From: Micromonospora phaseoli
Lineage (GTDB): Bacteria; Actinomycetota; Actinomycetes; Mycobacteriales; Micromonosporaceae
DNA length: 64,000 nt
Direction of reading: 5' to 3'
NCBI RefSeq assembly: GCF_900109115.1
Contig: NZ_FNYV01000003.1
Coordinates: 400,843 to 464,842 of the forward strand
Numbering within the stretch: position 1 is the first letter of the stretch; the number at the start of each line of letters is the position of its first letter. The position numbers and the translations under genes are program-made. Under the pieces are notes generated by a model, which was not told the DNA's origin, ran no database searches, and saw nothing but the letters and a program-made list of their open reading frames with translations. Positions 30,828 to 40,450 of the stretch are shown here, in pieces.

Positions 30828-31316
30828 TCAGCCCCGGGCGGTGAGGGCCCCGAGGCGCTGCGCCCAGTCGCCACCGACCGGCTCCAACTCCGCCGTCCGG
30901 GTGTCGTCGTCGTGCCGATGCAGGCGGATCTGCAGATGGGCGTCGGCCAGTTGCTCGACGAGTCCTTCGCCCCACTCGACCACGGTCACCGAGTCGTCGA
31001 CCGACGCGTCAAGGTCGAGGTCGTCGATCTCGGCCCGGGGGTCGCCCGCGTCGCCCAACCGGTACGCGTCGGCGTGCACCAACGCCACCTGCCGCCCGTC
31101 GACCGGATCGGGGCGGTGCACCCGGGCGATCACGAAGGTCGGCGAGGTGATGTCACCGAGCACTCCCAGCCCGGCCCCGATCCCCTGGGTCAACGCGGTC
31201 TTGCCGGCACCCAGGGGGCCGGTGAGCAGCACCAGGTCGCCGGCGCGCAGGAGCTGCGCCAGCCGCCGGCCGAACGCGTGCGTGTCCGCGACGGCCGGCA
31301 GTTCGAACCGGATCAC
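30828..31316 (-). CDS. tsaE: tRNA threonylcarbamoyladenosine biosynthesis ATPase TsaE
   Basis: 162 residues. P-loop GPLGAGKT (33-40), TSPTFV switch and DAYRLGD with VVEWGEGL are diagnostic. It drives the TsaBD cycle in t6A synthesis. GTG 31316 overlaps the upstream hydrolase stop (GTGA). The hydrolase, alr and tsaE form one coupled leftward operon. Confidence 0.95.
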   Translation of the reverse strand: MIRFELPAVADTHAFGRRLAQLLRAGDLVLLTGPLGAGKTALTQGIGAGLGVLGDITSPTFVIARVHRPDPVDGRQVALVHADAYRLGDAGDPRAEIDDLDLDASVDDSVTVVEWGEGLVEQLADAHLQIRLHRHDDDTRTAELEPVGGDWAQRLGALTARG

Positions 31317-32416
31317 GACTCGTCCCGCTCGCAGGTGTCGAGGAATCGGCTCAGCGCGACGTTGACCTCGTCGGCGTGCTCCAGCATCACCACGTGCCCG
31401 CTGTCCTGGATCTGGACGAACTCGGCGTGCGGCAGTCGCCGGACGATCTCCTCGGAATGGATCAGCGGCGTGATCATGTCCTTGTCTCCGACGATCACCA
31501 GGACCGGTGTGCCCTCCAGCGCGGCCAGCGCGGGGAACCGGGAGTGGGTCGCCAGCGTACGCAGGTAGCGGGTCACCGTGTCGGCGGAGGTACGGGAGTT
31601 CATCTGCTCCACGTACGACACCAGGGCCGGGCTCGGCTTGGCAGTGCCGAAGCCGTACCTGCGGGTGAGCAGCCAGGCCACGTTGCTGGTCGACCTGCGG
31701 GCCCGGTCGATCACCGGCCCGCCGTAGCGGGTCACGTTGCCGGCCATGTAGAGCACCGGTGCGCCGACCCGGCCGAGCAGGGCGGGCGCGACCAGCTTCG
31801 TCTCCGCCAGCATCCCGCCCGAGGTGGCCATCAGCACGGTGCCCACCACCCGGTCGCCGAACATCTCGGGGAACAGCTCGGCCAGCGACATGATGGTCAT
31901 GCCGCCCATCGAGTGGCCGACCAGCACCAGCGGCCCGTCCGGTGCCACCTCGTCGATCACCCGGCGGAGCGTGTGTCCGAGCGCGACCAGGTCGTACTCG
32001 CCGCTCTCCAGCCGCCCCGACCGGCCGTGCCCGGGCTGGTCGTACGCGACGATCCGGTGCTCGCCCCGCTGCGCCAGCATCTTGCGCTGGAAGTGGAAGG
32101 TGCCCATGTCCAGGCAGAAGCCGTGCACCAGCACCACGGTCGGATTGTCCGCGACCGGCCGGGTCGGCTCGACGACCTCGACGTGGATGTCGGTGCCGTC
32201 GGGCATCTCCAGCCGGTACGCCGCGTCGGAGCGCTGCTCGCCGAAGACCTCGTCGGCGTACGGGTCGGCGGGATCATCCTTGAACCGGCGGACCAGGGCG
32301 CGTTCCGTGGCGACACCGGCGGCCAACCCGGCGGCGGCCACGCCGAACACCGCACCGACCAGGCCGGCAGCCTTTCCCACGGTGGTCCGGGGCCGCGGGA
32401 TGCGCAACCCCGTCAT
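31313..32416 (-). CDS. Alpha/beta hydrolase with N-terminal membrane segment
   Basis: 367 residues. A hydrophobic N-terminal helix (about 14-36) precedes a hydrolase fold with oxyanion HGFCLDMG, nucleophile GHSMGG, Asp in GDKDMITP and catalytic His in DSGHVVMLE. The triad is complete. The gene sits between alr and tsaE in actinobacteria generally; its substrate is unknown and a lipid or ester is likely. Both ends overlap neighbours by four bases, so it is tightly coupled to them. Confidence 0.88.
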   Translation of the reverse strand: MTGLRIPRPRTTVGKAAGLVGAVFGVAAAGLAAGVATERALVRRFKDDPADPYADEVFGEQRSDAAYRLEMPDGTDIHVEVVEPTRPVADNPTVVLVHGFCLDMGTFHFQRKMLAQRGEHRIVAYDQPGHGRSGRLESGEYDLVALGHTLRRVIDEVAPDGPLVLVGHSMGGMTIMSLAELFPEMFGDRVVGTVLMATSGGMLAETKLVAPALLGRVGAPVLYMAGNVTRYGGPVIDRARRSTSNVAWLLTRRYGFGTAKPSPALVSYVEQMNSRTSADTVTRYLRTLATHSRFPALAALEGTPVLVIVGDKDMITPLIHSEEIVRRLPHAEFVQIQDSGHVVMLEHADEVNVALSRFLDTCERDES

Positions 32417-33531
32417 ACCGGGTGACCGTCGTAGACCCGGGGTACCCGGGTACTGCCGAACCGGGTGACGATCTCGTAGTTGATGGTGCCGACCGCCTCG
32501 GCCCAGTCGTCGGCGGTGGGGCCACCGTCGGTGCCGTCGCCGAACAGGGTGACCACGTCGCCGGCGGCCACCGGGTCGTCGCCGCAGTCGAGCACGAACT
32601 GGTCCATGCAGACCCGGCCGGAGATGGTCCGCCGAACTCCGCCGAGCTGCACCGGGCCGGAGTTCGAGGCGTGCCGGGGTACGCCGTCGGCGTAGCCGAG
32701 TGGCACCACGGCCAGGTTCGCCTCGCGCTCGGTGGTGTAGGTGTGGCCGTACGAGACGCCCGAGCCGGCCGGGACGCGCTTGGTCAGCATCACCCGGGCC
32801 CTGGCGGTCATCGCCGGGCGCAGCCCGTAGGTCTGGCCCGCCACCGGTGAGAGGCCGTAGACGGCCAGTCCCGGGCGGACCAGGTCGAAGTGGGTGTCAG
32901 GCCGGGTCAGCGTGGCCGCCGAGTTGGCCAGGTGTCGGTAGCGCGGGTGCAGCCCGGCCCGCTCGACCATCTCCAGTCCCTCGTGGAAGACGGCCAGCTG
33001 ACGGTCGGTGGTCGGATGACCGGGCAGGTCCGCGTAGACGAAGTGGCTCCACACCCCGACCACCTCCACCAGTCCGTCGGCCTGCGCCTTGGCCGCGGCG
33101 TCGAGCAGGGTGGGCCAGTCGGCGACGGTCGCCCCGCCCCGGGCCAGGCCAGTGTCGATCTTCAAGTGCAGTCGGGCCGGCCGCCCGGCGGTCCGGCTCG
33201 CCTCGATCATCTCGTCGAGCTGCGGGAGGCTCGCCACCCCCAGGTCGACACCAGCGGTGACGCCGGTGTGCAGCGGCAACCCCGGCGCGAGCAGCCAGGC
33301 CAGCACCGGGGCGTCGATGCCGGCCGCGCGTAGCGCCAGCGCCTCGTCCAGGGTGCAGACGCCGAGCCAGTTCGCCCCGGCGTCGAGCGCGGCCCGGGCC
33401 GCCGGCACCATGCCGTGGCCGTAGCCGTCACCCTTGACCACCGCCATCACCTCGGCGACGGTGCCGGCGCGCAGCCGGTCGACGTTCTCCCGGATCGCGT
33501 CAAGGTCCACACGTACCTCGGCCTGCCACAT
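32413..33531 (-). CDS. alr: Alanine racemase
   Basis: 372 residues. Makes D-alanine for peptidoglycan. The PLP lysine is Lys33 in VVKGDGYGHG; the catalytic Tyr is in GVSYGHTYTT from the partner subunit, near residue 265. The C-terminal domain has GRVCMDQFVLD. The stop overlaps the hydrolase start (ATGA). It begins 41 bases after the nnr stop. Confidence 0.96.
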   Translation of the reverse strand: MWQAEVRVDLDAIRENVDRLRAGTVAEVMAVVKGDGYGHGMVPAARAALDAGANWLGVCTLDEALALRAAGIDAPVLAWLLAPGLPLHTGVTAGVDLGVASLPQLDEMIEASRTAGRPARLHLKIDTGLARGGATVADWPTLLDAAAKAQADGLVEVVGVWSHFVYADLPGHPTTDRQLAVFHEGLEMVERAGLHPRYRHLANSAATLTRPDTHFDLVRPGLAVYGLSPVAGQTYGLRPAMTARARVMLTKRVPAGSGVSYGHTYTTEREANLAVVPLGYADGVPRHASNSGPVQLGGVRRTISGRVCMDQFVLDCGDDPVAAGDVVTLFGDGTDGGPTADDWAEAVGTINYEIVTRFGSTRVPRVYDGHPV

Positions 33532-33572
33532 GGCCCCAGCCTACTTTCCGCGCTGATCACCGCGGCGGGTAC

Positions 33573-35042
33573 TCAGGTCAGGTCGGCCAGCACCGGGCGC
33601 AGCGCGGCGGCCACGTCCGGCGCGGTCACCGGGCCGCCCCGGGCCGCCTCCCGGCCGGCGAGCCCGTGCAGGTACGCCGCCACGGCGGCGGCCCGCTCCG
33701 CGGGCAGCCCCGCCGCGAGCAGCGAACCGAGCAGGCCGGCCAGCACATCGCCGGTGCCCCCGGTGGCCAGTGCCGCAGTGCCCGTCGGGTTGACGTACGC
33801 CCGGCCGTCCGGCGTGCCGATCACCGTGCGATCCCCCTTGAGCAGCACCACCGCGTTCATCCAGGCGGCCAGCCGCAGCGCGGCGGCGACCCGGTCGGCG
33901 CCGGGTTCCTCGCCGCAGAGCCGGGCGAACTCCCGGTCGTGCGGGGTGACCACGATCGGTGCGTCCCGCCGGCGCAGCTGATCGGCGAGGGAGCCGTCCA
34001 CCAGCAGGGTCAGCGCGTCGGCGTCCAGCACCACCGGCACCGGCGCGGCGAGCACCGCTCGCAACTCCGCCGCGGCCTGTTGACCGGTGCCGAGCCCCGA
34101 ACCACACACCCACGCCTGGACCCGGCCGGCGTCGGCGACCCGATCGGCGGCGATCACCGACGGGTGGTTGCGCACCACCTCGTCCCGGGCACTTCCGGCG
34201 TAGCGGACCAGGCCCGTCGGGCCGGCCAGCGCGCCACCGACGGAGAGCACCGCCGCACCGGGGTACGTCGCGGACCCGGTGGCCAACCCGACCACGCCCC
34301 GGGTGTACTTCTCGGCGGCGGCGGCGAGGGTGGGCCACCAGTCGGTCACGTCCGAGCGCTCCACGACGTGCAGCGCCGGGCTGCCCCGTAGCCACGGCGC
34401 CAACCCGATGTCGACCAACTCCACCTGGCCGGCCAGGGCCGCGGCGGGTCCGACCGCCAGGGCCGGCTTCAGCGCGCCGAAGGCCACCGTCACGTCGGCG
34501 CGTACCGCGTTGGGTCGGCCGGACCCGGTCACCGGCACCGCCCCGGTGTCCACCGCGACGCCGCTGGGCACGTCCACCGCCACCACGGTCGCCCGGGCAC
34601 CGTCGCGCCCCCGGTGGCTCGGCAGGCTCGCCGCCAACTGCTCGGCGCGCCCCCGCAGCCCACCCTGGCCACCGATCCCGACGATCCCGTCGAGCACCAG
34701 GTCGAGAAGGGCCGGCGGACGGTCCACGACCCGCCCACCGGCGCCGCGCAGCGCAGCCAGCCCCTCGGCGTGGGCCCGCTCCGGGTGCAGCAGCAGGGCC
34801 GACACGGTCGCGCCGCGCCGAGCCAGGCGGGCGCCGGCGTACAGCGCGTCACCGCCGTTGTCGCCGGAGCCGACGAGCAGCAGCACCGGGGCGGCGTAGA
34901 CCCCGCCCCGCTCGGCGAGCAGGAGCGCACAGCGCCGGGCCAGTCCGGCGGCGGCGCGTTGCATCAGCGTGCCGGGCGGCACGGTGGCCATCAGTGCCGC
35001 CTCCGCCGCGCGGACGTCCGCCACCCGCCAGACCGGTCTCAT
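33573..35042 (-). CDS. nnr: Bifunctional NAD(P)H-hydrate epimerase / dehydratase
   Basis: 489 residues, repairs hydrated NAD(P)H. The N-terminal YjeF_N epimerase domain (about 1-215) has VGSGDNGGDALYAGARL. The C-terminal ribokinase-like dehydratase domain has VTPHDREF and NPTGTAALATGGTGDVLAG, where the Gly-rich anion hole and Asp are catalytic. It starts the leftward chain nnr-alr-hydrolase-tsaE. Divergent from the small WXG-like gene. Confidence 0.94.
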   Translation of the reverse strand: MRPVWRVADVRAAEAALMATVPPGTLMQRAAAGLARRCALLLAERGGVYAAPVLLLVGSGDNGGDALYAGARLARRGATVSALLLHPERAHAEGLAALRGAGGRVVDRPPALLDLVLDGIVGIGGQGGLRGRAEQLAASLPSHRGRDGARATVVAVDVPSGVAVDTGAVPVTGSGRPNAVRADVTVAFGALKPALAVGPAAALAGQVELVDIGLAPWLRGSPALHVVERSDVTDWWPTLAAAAEKYTRGVVGLATGSATYPGAAVLSVGGALAGPTGLVRYAGSARDEVVRNHPSVIAADRVADAGRVQAWVCGSGLGTGQQAAAELRAVLAAPVPVVLDADALTLLVDGSLADQLRRRDAPIVVTPHDREFARLCGEEPGADRVAAALRLAAWMNAVVLLKGDRTVIGTPDGRAYVNPTGTAALATGGTGDVLAGLLGSLLAAGLPAERAAAVAAYLHGLAGREAARGGPVTAPDVAAALRPVLADLT

Positions 35043-35133
35043 GCCGCACCCCGTTCCGCGTCGGCGATCACGCGGCCCACCCTACCGGCGGGCGGGCCGC
35101 AAGATAGCCCGTCGGCCGCGCACCGGCAACGCC

Positions 35134-35174
35134 TGTGGACGACCACGGGGTACGCCCGCCGTCGCTTGTCCACA
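35134..35174. promoter_or_regulatory. Pair of inverted DnaA-box-like 9-mers
   Basis: TTGTCCACA at 35166-35174 matches the actinobacterial DnaA box exactly. TGTGGACGA at 35134-35142 is the opposite orientation with one mismatch. Together they form the inverted repeat CCTGTGGAC/GTCCACAGG (35132-35140 and 35168-35176). Located in the nnr-WXG divergent region; it could be a titration or control site, or chance. Confidence 0.45.
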
Positions 35175-35245
35175 GGGCACGGCGGCATCGTCCGGTGCCG
35201 CCTAGCGTCGTCGGCGTCGTGGTGGACGGGGGCTGGGAGGAACCG

Positions 35246-35542
35246 ATGGCCGACGAGGAGTTGACCGTGCGTCCGGAGCTGCTGCACCGGGTTGGGCGGT
35301 CACTGGGCGACACCGGCTACCGGCTGACCCACGGGCTGTCCGGCGTGCCGGGGCTGGCGGCACCGGCACCGGACTGGTCGGCGGCGGCGGCGCTGGCCAT
35401 GCTGGAGGCGTCCGTGCACGCCTGGTCCGGGCGACTCGGTTCCCGGGTGGCGGAGACCGGCGACGCGGTGCTGACCGCCGCCGGGGCGTACGAGTCGGTG
35501 GACGATCGGGCCGCCGCGCGACTCTCCGTCCTGCCCCGATGA
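35246..35542 (+). CDS. Small WXG100-like helical protein
   Basis: 98 residues, all-helical with LTVRPELLHRVGRSL and a central WSG turn in VHAWSGRLGSR. This is the helix-turn-helix pattern of WXG100/ESX substrates, though the family match is loose. ATG 35246 has GGGAGGAA upstream. The stop overlaps the DUF1023 hydrolase start (ATGA), so the two proteins are likely made together. A substrate or chaperone of a type VII-like export system is possible, but no ESX core genes are in the window. Confidence 0.7.
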   Translation: MADEELTVRPELLHRVGRSLGDTGYRLTHGLSGVPGLAAPAPDWSAAAALAMLEASVHAWSGRLGSRVAETGDAVLTAAGAYESVDDRAAARLSVLPR

Positions 35543-37158
35543 CCGGGCCGACGCCGACCCGCGTGGCATCGGGGCAGGTCGGCTACGCCCAGCTGGCCAC
35601 GGCGGATCCGGCCGCCTGGCGGGCCGCCGGGACGGCCTGGGCGAGCCTGGCCGGGCTGGCCCGGCGGCGGGCCGGCGAGCTGGCCGACGGGGCGACGGCG
35701 CTGCGCTCCGGCTGGTCGGGCTCCGCCGCCGGGTCCGCCGGTGCGCGACTGTCCGGGCTGCGGGCGGAGCTGGTCGCGCTGGCCCCGGCGGCGATCGAGA
35801 CCGACCAGGTGCTCGCCGAGTTCGCCGCGCGGCTGGTGGCCGCCCGAGCCCGGCTGGCCGGCGCGGTTGCCCTCGCCGACACGGCGGGTGTGCTGATCGA
35901 CCGTTGGGGCCGGGTACGCCCCGACCCCGCTCGGGTGCCGGCGGACCGCGCCGGTCCCACCGTCGTCCAGGTCTCCACGGCCCTGCGGGACGCCCTGGAC
36001 CTGGCCGCCGCGGCCGACCGGGAGGCCGCCGTACGCCTCGCTCGGCTCTCCGAGGGGGCCGATTCGGGCTGGGTGGCCCGGCCGCCACCGGACCGGCCCG
36101 CGCCGGACGCCGACCCCACCCTGGTGCACCGGTGGTGGACCGGGCTCACCCCGGCCGAGCGACGCTGGCTGGTGGCGCACGAACCCGAGCTGGTCGGTCC
36201 GCTCGACGGGGTGCCGCCGGCCGATCGTGACCAGGCCAACCGGCTGCTGCTCGGCACCCGGCGGGAGGCCCTGCTCGCCCGCTGGGAGCAGCTGCTGGGG
36301 CGGGTGCCACGCGGGCCGCTGGAGCTGGCCGGGCTGCGTGGCGTCGAGGCAGCCCTGGCCGGCCTGGACGCGCTCACCGTCCGGCTGGAGTCACCCCAGC
36401 CGCCCCGGGCGTATCTGCTGGGACTGGACGTCGGCGGCGAGGGACGGGCGGTGGTGGCGCTGGGCAACCCGGATCGGGCCACCGACGTCCTGACCTACGT
36501 GCCGGGCATGGGCTCCGGGCTCGACGACGCCACCGGGGAGCTGGGCCGGGCGGCGCGGGTGCTGGCCCGCTGCGCAGAGTTGGCGCCCGGCGAGGAGACC
36601 TCGGCGGTGCTCTGGCTGGACTACGACGCCCCCGACTTCCTGCACGAGGCGGCCGGGGACGGGCAGGCCCGCGCGGCCGGCGACGCGCTGCACCGGTTCC
36701 AGGAGGGGCTGCGGGCCAGCCACGACGGGTCACCGGCGCGACAGACCGTGCTGGGGCACAGTTACGGATCGCTGGTGGTGGGCACGGCCGCGCGCGATCA
36801 CGGGCTGGCCGCGGACGCGCTGGTCTTCGTCGGCTCACCCGGGGTGGGGGTGGCGCACGCGGCCGAGTTGGGGCTGCCGCCCGGGCAGGTGTGGGCCAGC
36901 ACCGCCCCGGACGACGTGATCCGACTGACCCGCCCGCCGGGCGACCTGGCCCGGCAGGCGGTGCTCGGTGCCTCCCCGATCGGCGCGATCGCGGGATTGC
37001 TGGACGGGCCGAGCGACGAACGCTGGTTCGGGCGTGACCCGACCGGGCCGGCCTTCGGTGCCCGGAGCTTCCCCAGCGGCCGGTACGGCCACACCGGCTA
37101 CTGGGATCCGGCCAACCCGGCCCTGGACGGCATGGCCCGCATCGTGCTCGGCCAGTGA
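35539..37158 (+). CDS. WXG-helical domain fused to a DUF1023 alpha/beta hydrolase
   Basis: 539 residues. The N-terminal helical part (about 15-120) carries ALRSGWSGSAAGSA, a WXG100-type turn. The C-terminal part is a DUF1023 alpha/beta hydrolase with nucleophile GHSYGSLVVG. The catalytic Asp is likely in FVGSPGVGV or the STAPDDVIR region, and His in RYGHTGYWD. No signal peptide, consistent with WXG-dependent export rather than Sec. Substrate unknown. The stop is only 11 bases from the convergent glmS stop. Confidence 0.83.
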   Translation: MTGPTPTRVASGQVGYAQLATADPAAWRAAGTAWASLAGLARRRAGELADGATALRSGWSGSAAGSAGARLSGLRAELVALAPAAIETDQVLAEFAARLVAARARLAGAVALADTAGVLIDRWGRVRPDPARVPADRAGPTVVQVSTALRDALDLAAAADREAAVRLARLSEGADSGWVARPPPDRPAPDADPTLVHRWWTGLTPAERRWLVAHEPELVGPLDGVPPADRDQANRLLLGTRREALLARWEQLLGRVPRGPLELAGLRGVEAALAGLDALTVRLESPQPPRAYLLGLDVGGEGRAVVALGNPDRATDVLTYVPGMGSGLDDATGELGRAARVLARCAELAPGEETSAVLWLDYDAPDFLHEAAGDGQARAAGDALHRFQEGLRASHDGSPARQTVLGHSYGSLVVGTAARDHGLAADALVFVGSPGVGVAHAAELGLPPGQVWASTAPDDVIRLTRPPGDLARQAVLGASPIGAIAGLLDGPSDERWFGRDPTGPAFGARSFPSGRYGHTGYWDPANPALDGMARIVLGQ

Positions 37159-37169
37159 CCGCCCGAGGG

Positions 37170-39083
37170 CTACTCCACGGTGACGGACTTGGCGAGGTTG
37201 CGCGGCTGGTCGACGTCGTGTCCCCGAGCGGCGGCGATCTCGGCCGCGAACACCTGTAGCGGCACGGTGGTGACCAGCGGGGCGAGCAGCGTCGGCGTAC
37301 GCGGCACGTAGATCAGGTGGTCGGCGTAGCGGACGACGGACTCGTCGCCCTCCTCGGCGATCACGATGGTGCGGGCGCCTCGGGCGCGTACCTCCTGGAT
37401 GTTCGAGACGACCTTGTCGTGCAGCAGCCCGCGGCCGACCGGCGACGGCACCACGCAGATCACCGGGGTGCCCTGGTCGATCAGCGCGATCGGGCCGTGC
37501 TTCAGCTCGCCCGCGGCGAAGCCCTCGGCGTGCATGTACGCCAGCTCCTTGAGCTTCAGCGCGCCCTCCAGCGCCACCGGGTAGCCGACATGCCGGCCGA
37601 TGAACAGCACCGTCGGTTCGGAGCGCAGCTCCCGGGCCAGCTCCCGGACCGGCTCGATCCGCCCGAGCAGGTCCCGCAGCTTGTCCGGCACCTGGTGCAG
37701 TTGCTCGACCACGGCCGCCACCTCGTCGGCGAACTTGACGCCGCGCACCTGGGCCAGGTGCAGGCCGATCAGGTAGCAGGCGGCGAGCTGGGTCAGGAAC
37801 GCCTTGGTGGAGGCGACGGCGATCTCCGGCCCACCGTGGGTGTAGAGGACCGCGTCGGACTCCCGGGGGATGGTGGAGCCGTTGGTGTTGCAGATCGCCA
37901 GCACCCGGGCCTTCTGCTCCTTGGCGTGCCGCAGCGCCATCAGGGTGTCCATCGTCTCGCCGGACTGCGAGATCACCACGATCAGCGTGGACCGGTCGAG
38001 CACCGGGTCGCGGTAGCGGAACTCGCTGGCCAGCTCCACCTCGCAGGGGATCCGGGTCCAGTGCTCGATGGCGTACTTGGCCACCAGGCCCGAGTGGTAC
38101 GCGGTACCGCAGGCGACGATGAAGATCTTGTCGACGTCGCGCAGGTCCTGGTCGCTGAGCCGGACCTCGTCGAGCATGATCTCGCCGGTCTCGGTCAGCC
38201 GGCCGAGCAGCGTGTCGGCGACCGCCTGCGGCTGCTCCTCGATCTCCTTGAGCATGAACCAGTCGTAGCCACCCTTCTCGGCGGCCGAGGAGTCCCAGTC
38301 GATGTGGAAGTCCTTGCCGCTGGCGGGCTGCCCCTCGAAGTCGGTGATCTCGATGGTGTCGGCGGTGATCAGGACGATCTGGTCCTGACCCAGCTCGACC
38401 GCCTCGCGGGTGTACTCGATGAACGCGGCGACGTCGCTGGCGAGGTAGTTCTCCCCGTTGCCGCGGCCGACCACCAGCGGTGAGTTGCGGCGTGCGCCGA
38501 CCACCGCGCCGGGCACCGCCGCGTCCACGGCGAGCAGCGTGAAGGCACCCTCCAGCCGCTGGCAGACCACCCGCATGGCGGCGGCGAGCAGCTGCGGTCC
38601 GTCCGGCTGACCGGCCGAGCGCAGGTCGGCCAGGGCAACGGCGAGCAGATGCGCCGCGCACTCGGTGTCGGTGTCGCTGAGGAACTGGACGCCGTCGTCC
38701 TCCAGCTCGGTGCGGAGCTTGGCGAAGTTCTCGATGATGCCGTTGTGGATCACCGCGACCCGGCGGTCGGGCGACAGGTGCGGGTGGGCGTTGCGGTCCG
38801 TCGGTCCGCCGTGGGTGGCCCACCGGGTGTGCCCGATGCCGGTGGTGCCGTCGCCGATGCCGATCGGGCTGGCGCCGCAGCCGCTCGGGTCCTCGGCGGC
38901 CCGCTCGGAGAGCACCTTCTCCAGGTTGGCCAGCTTGCCGGCCTTCTTCTCGGTCAGCAGCTCCCCGTCGCAGACGACGGCGACGCCGGCCGAGTCGTAG
39001 CCGCGGTACTCCAGCCGCCGCAAGCCGTCGAGCACGATGCCGAGCGCCGGTCGGTCACCGGCGTAACCCACGATTCCACACAT
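37170..39083 (-). CDS. glmS: Glutamine-fructose-6-phosphate aminotransferase (isomerizing)
   Basis: 637 residues. Makes glucosamine-6-phosphate, the first step to UDP-GlcNAc. Glutaminase domain with Cys2 (MCGIVGYAG) and the GYDSAG loop, then two SIS isomerase domains with ISQSGETMDT and the C-terminal DQPRNLAKSVTVE. The start ATG 39083 is fixed because Cys2 must be the N-terminal nucleophile. Its product is used by GlmM (44821-46179). Confidence 0.97.
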   Translation of the reverse strand: MCGIVGYAGDRPALGIVLDGLRRLEYRGYDSAGVAVVCDGELLTEKKAGKLANLEKVLSERAAEDPSGCGASPIGIGDGTTGIGHTRWATHGGPTDRNAHPHLSPDRRVAVIHNGIIENFAKLRTELEDDGVQFLSDTDTECAAHLLAVALADLRSAGQPDGPQLLAAAMRVVCQRLEGAFTLLAVDAAVPGAVVGARRNSPLVVGRGNGENYLASDVAAFIEYTREAVELGQDQIVLITADTIEITDFEGQPASGKDFHIDWDSSAAEKGGYDWFMLKEIEEQPQAVADTLLGRLTETGEIMLDEVRLSDQDLRDVDKIFIVACGTAYHSGLVAKYAIEHWTRIPCEVELASEFRYRDPVLDRSTLIVVISQSGETMDTLMALRHAKEQKARVLAICNTNGSTIPRESDAVLYTHGGPEIAVASTKAFLTQLAACYLIGLHLAQVRGVKFADEVAAVVEQLHQVPDKLRDLLGRIEPVRELARELRSEPTVLFIGRHVGYPVALEGALKLKELAYMHAEGFAAGELKHGPIALIDQGTPVICVVPSPVGRGLLHDKVVSNIQEVRARGARTIVIAEEGDESVVRYADHLIYVPRTPTLLAPLVTTVPLQVFAAEIAAARGHDVDQPRNLAKSVTVE

Positions 39084-39226
39084 GGGTCGCAGCCTAACCA
39101 GTTTCGCTCACGATGTCTGCTCGAAAGTCGGGTAAACAATCACGGAATTTGAGCGATCGGGGGCTGACGGTGATCAAGGTCGTAAAGCACGCAGGCGGAT
39201 CCGGGCGGCACCACCGGGTGCACCCG

Positions 39227-39239
39227 TACCCTGGCGGGC
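39227..39239 (+). promoter_or_regulatory. Possible leaderless promoter of the aminotransferase gene
   Basis: TACCCT (39227-39232) lies seven bases before GTG 39240, the distance of a -10 element from a transcription start. No Shine-Dalgarno is seen, so the mRNA may begin with the GTG. No clear -35. Confidence 0.4.
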
Positions 39240-40433
39240 GTGACGAGCACCGATGTCGACCCGCTGGTGACCCGGATGCGCCCGTTCGGGACGACGATCT
39301 TCGCCGAGATGTCCGCCCTCGCCGTGCGTACCGGCGCGGTCAACCTCGGACAGGGCTTTCCGGACACCGACGGTCCACCGGAGATGCTCGCCAGCGCGGC
39401 CGAGGCGCTGCGCTCCGGCCACAACCAGTACCCGCCGGGTCCCGGCATCCCCGCGCTGCGCGCCGCCGTGGCGGCACACCAGCGCCGGTTCTGGGGTCTG
39501 GAGTACGACCCGGACGGCGAGGTGGTGGTGACCGCCGGGGCCACCGAGGCGGTCGCCGCCGCGATTCTCGCCCTCTGCGAGCCCGGCGACGAGGTGGTCT
39601 GCTTCGAGCCGTACTACGACTCGTACGCCGCCTCGATCGCGCTGGCCGGCGCGGTGCGACGACCCGTCACCCTGCGTCCCGGCCAGGACGGGCGGTACGC
39701 CTTCGACCCGGCCGCGCTCCGCGCCGCCTTCGGCCCCCGCACCCGGCTGGTGCTGCTCAACTCCCCGCACAACCCGACCGGCAAGGTGTTCACCCCGGCC
39801 GAGCTGTCACTGATCGCCGAACTCTGCCAGGAGCATGGCACGTACGCGGTGACCGACGAGGTGTACGAACACCTGGCCTTCACCGACGCCACGAGCGGGC
39901 ATGTGCCACTGGCCACCCTGCCGGGAATGTGGGAACGCACCCTGCGGATCTCCTCGGCCGGCAAGACCTTCTCCTGCACCGGCTGGAAGGTGGGCTGGGC
40001 CAGCGGGCCGGCCGCGCTGGTGTCGGCGGTGCTGCGGGTCAAGCAGTTCCTCACCTTCGTCAACGCCGCGCCCCTGCAACCCGCGGTCGCGGTGGCACTC
40101 GCGCTGCCCGACTCCTACTTCACCGACTTCCGGGCGGGTCTGCAGGCCCGCCGGGACCAGTTGGTCGGCGGGCTGACCGACGCCGGCTTCGACGTGCTCG
40201 CGCCGGAGGGGACGTACTTCGTCACCGCCGACATCACCGCCCTCGGCGGGCACGACGGCGTCGAGTTCTGCCGCACGCTGCCCGAACGCTGTGGCGTGGT
40301 GGCCGTACCCACCCAGGTCTTCTACGACGATCCCGAAGCCGGCCGCCGGTTGATCCGGTTCGCCTTCTGCAAGCGTCCCGAGGTGCTCACCGAAGCGGTC
40401 TCCCGGCTGCGCCGAGCGCAGCCGGGACGCTGA
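39240..40433 (+). CDS. Class I/II PLP-dependent aminotransferase
   Basis: 397 residues. PLP-Lys near residue 242 in SSAGKTFSCTGWKVGW, NSPHNPTGKVF for cofactor positioning, and the C-terminal RFAFCKRPEV Arg that binds the substrate carboxylate. The closest functions in actinobacteria are succinyldiaminopimelate aminotransferase (Rv0858c, DapC) or a kynurenine/methionine-type aminotransferase; I cannot choose. Convergent with padR with 17 bases between. Confidence 0.88.
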   Translation: MTSTDVDPLVTRMRPFGTTIFAEMSALAVRTGAVNLGQGFPDTDGPPEMLASAAEALRSGHNQYPPGPGIPALRAAVAAHQRRFWGLEYDPDGEVVVTAGATEAVAAAILALCEPGDEVVCFEPYYDSYAASIALAGAVRRPVTLRPGQDGRYAFDPAALRAAFGPRTRLVLLNSPHNPTGKVFTPAELSLIAELCQEHGTYAVTDEVYEHLAFTDATSGHVPLATLPGMWERTLRISSAGKTFSCTGWKVGWASGPAALVSAVLRVKQFLTFVNAAPLQPAVAVALALPDSYFTDFRAGLQARRDQLVGGLTDAGFDVLAPEGTYFVTADITALGGHDGVEFCRTLPERCGVVAVPTQVFYDDPEAGRRLIRFAFCKRPEVLTEAVSRLRRAQPGR

Positions 40434-40450
40434 CCGGCGGGTACCCGCGC

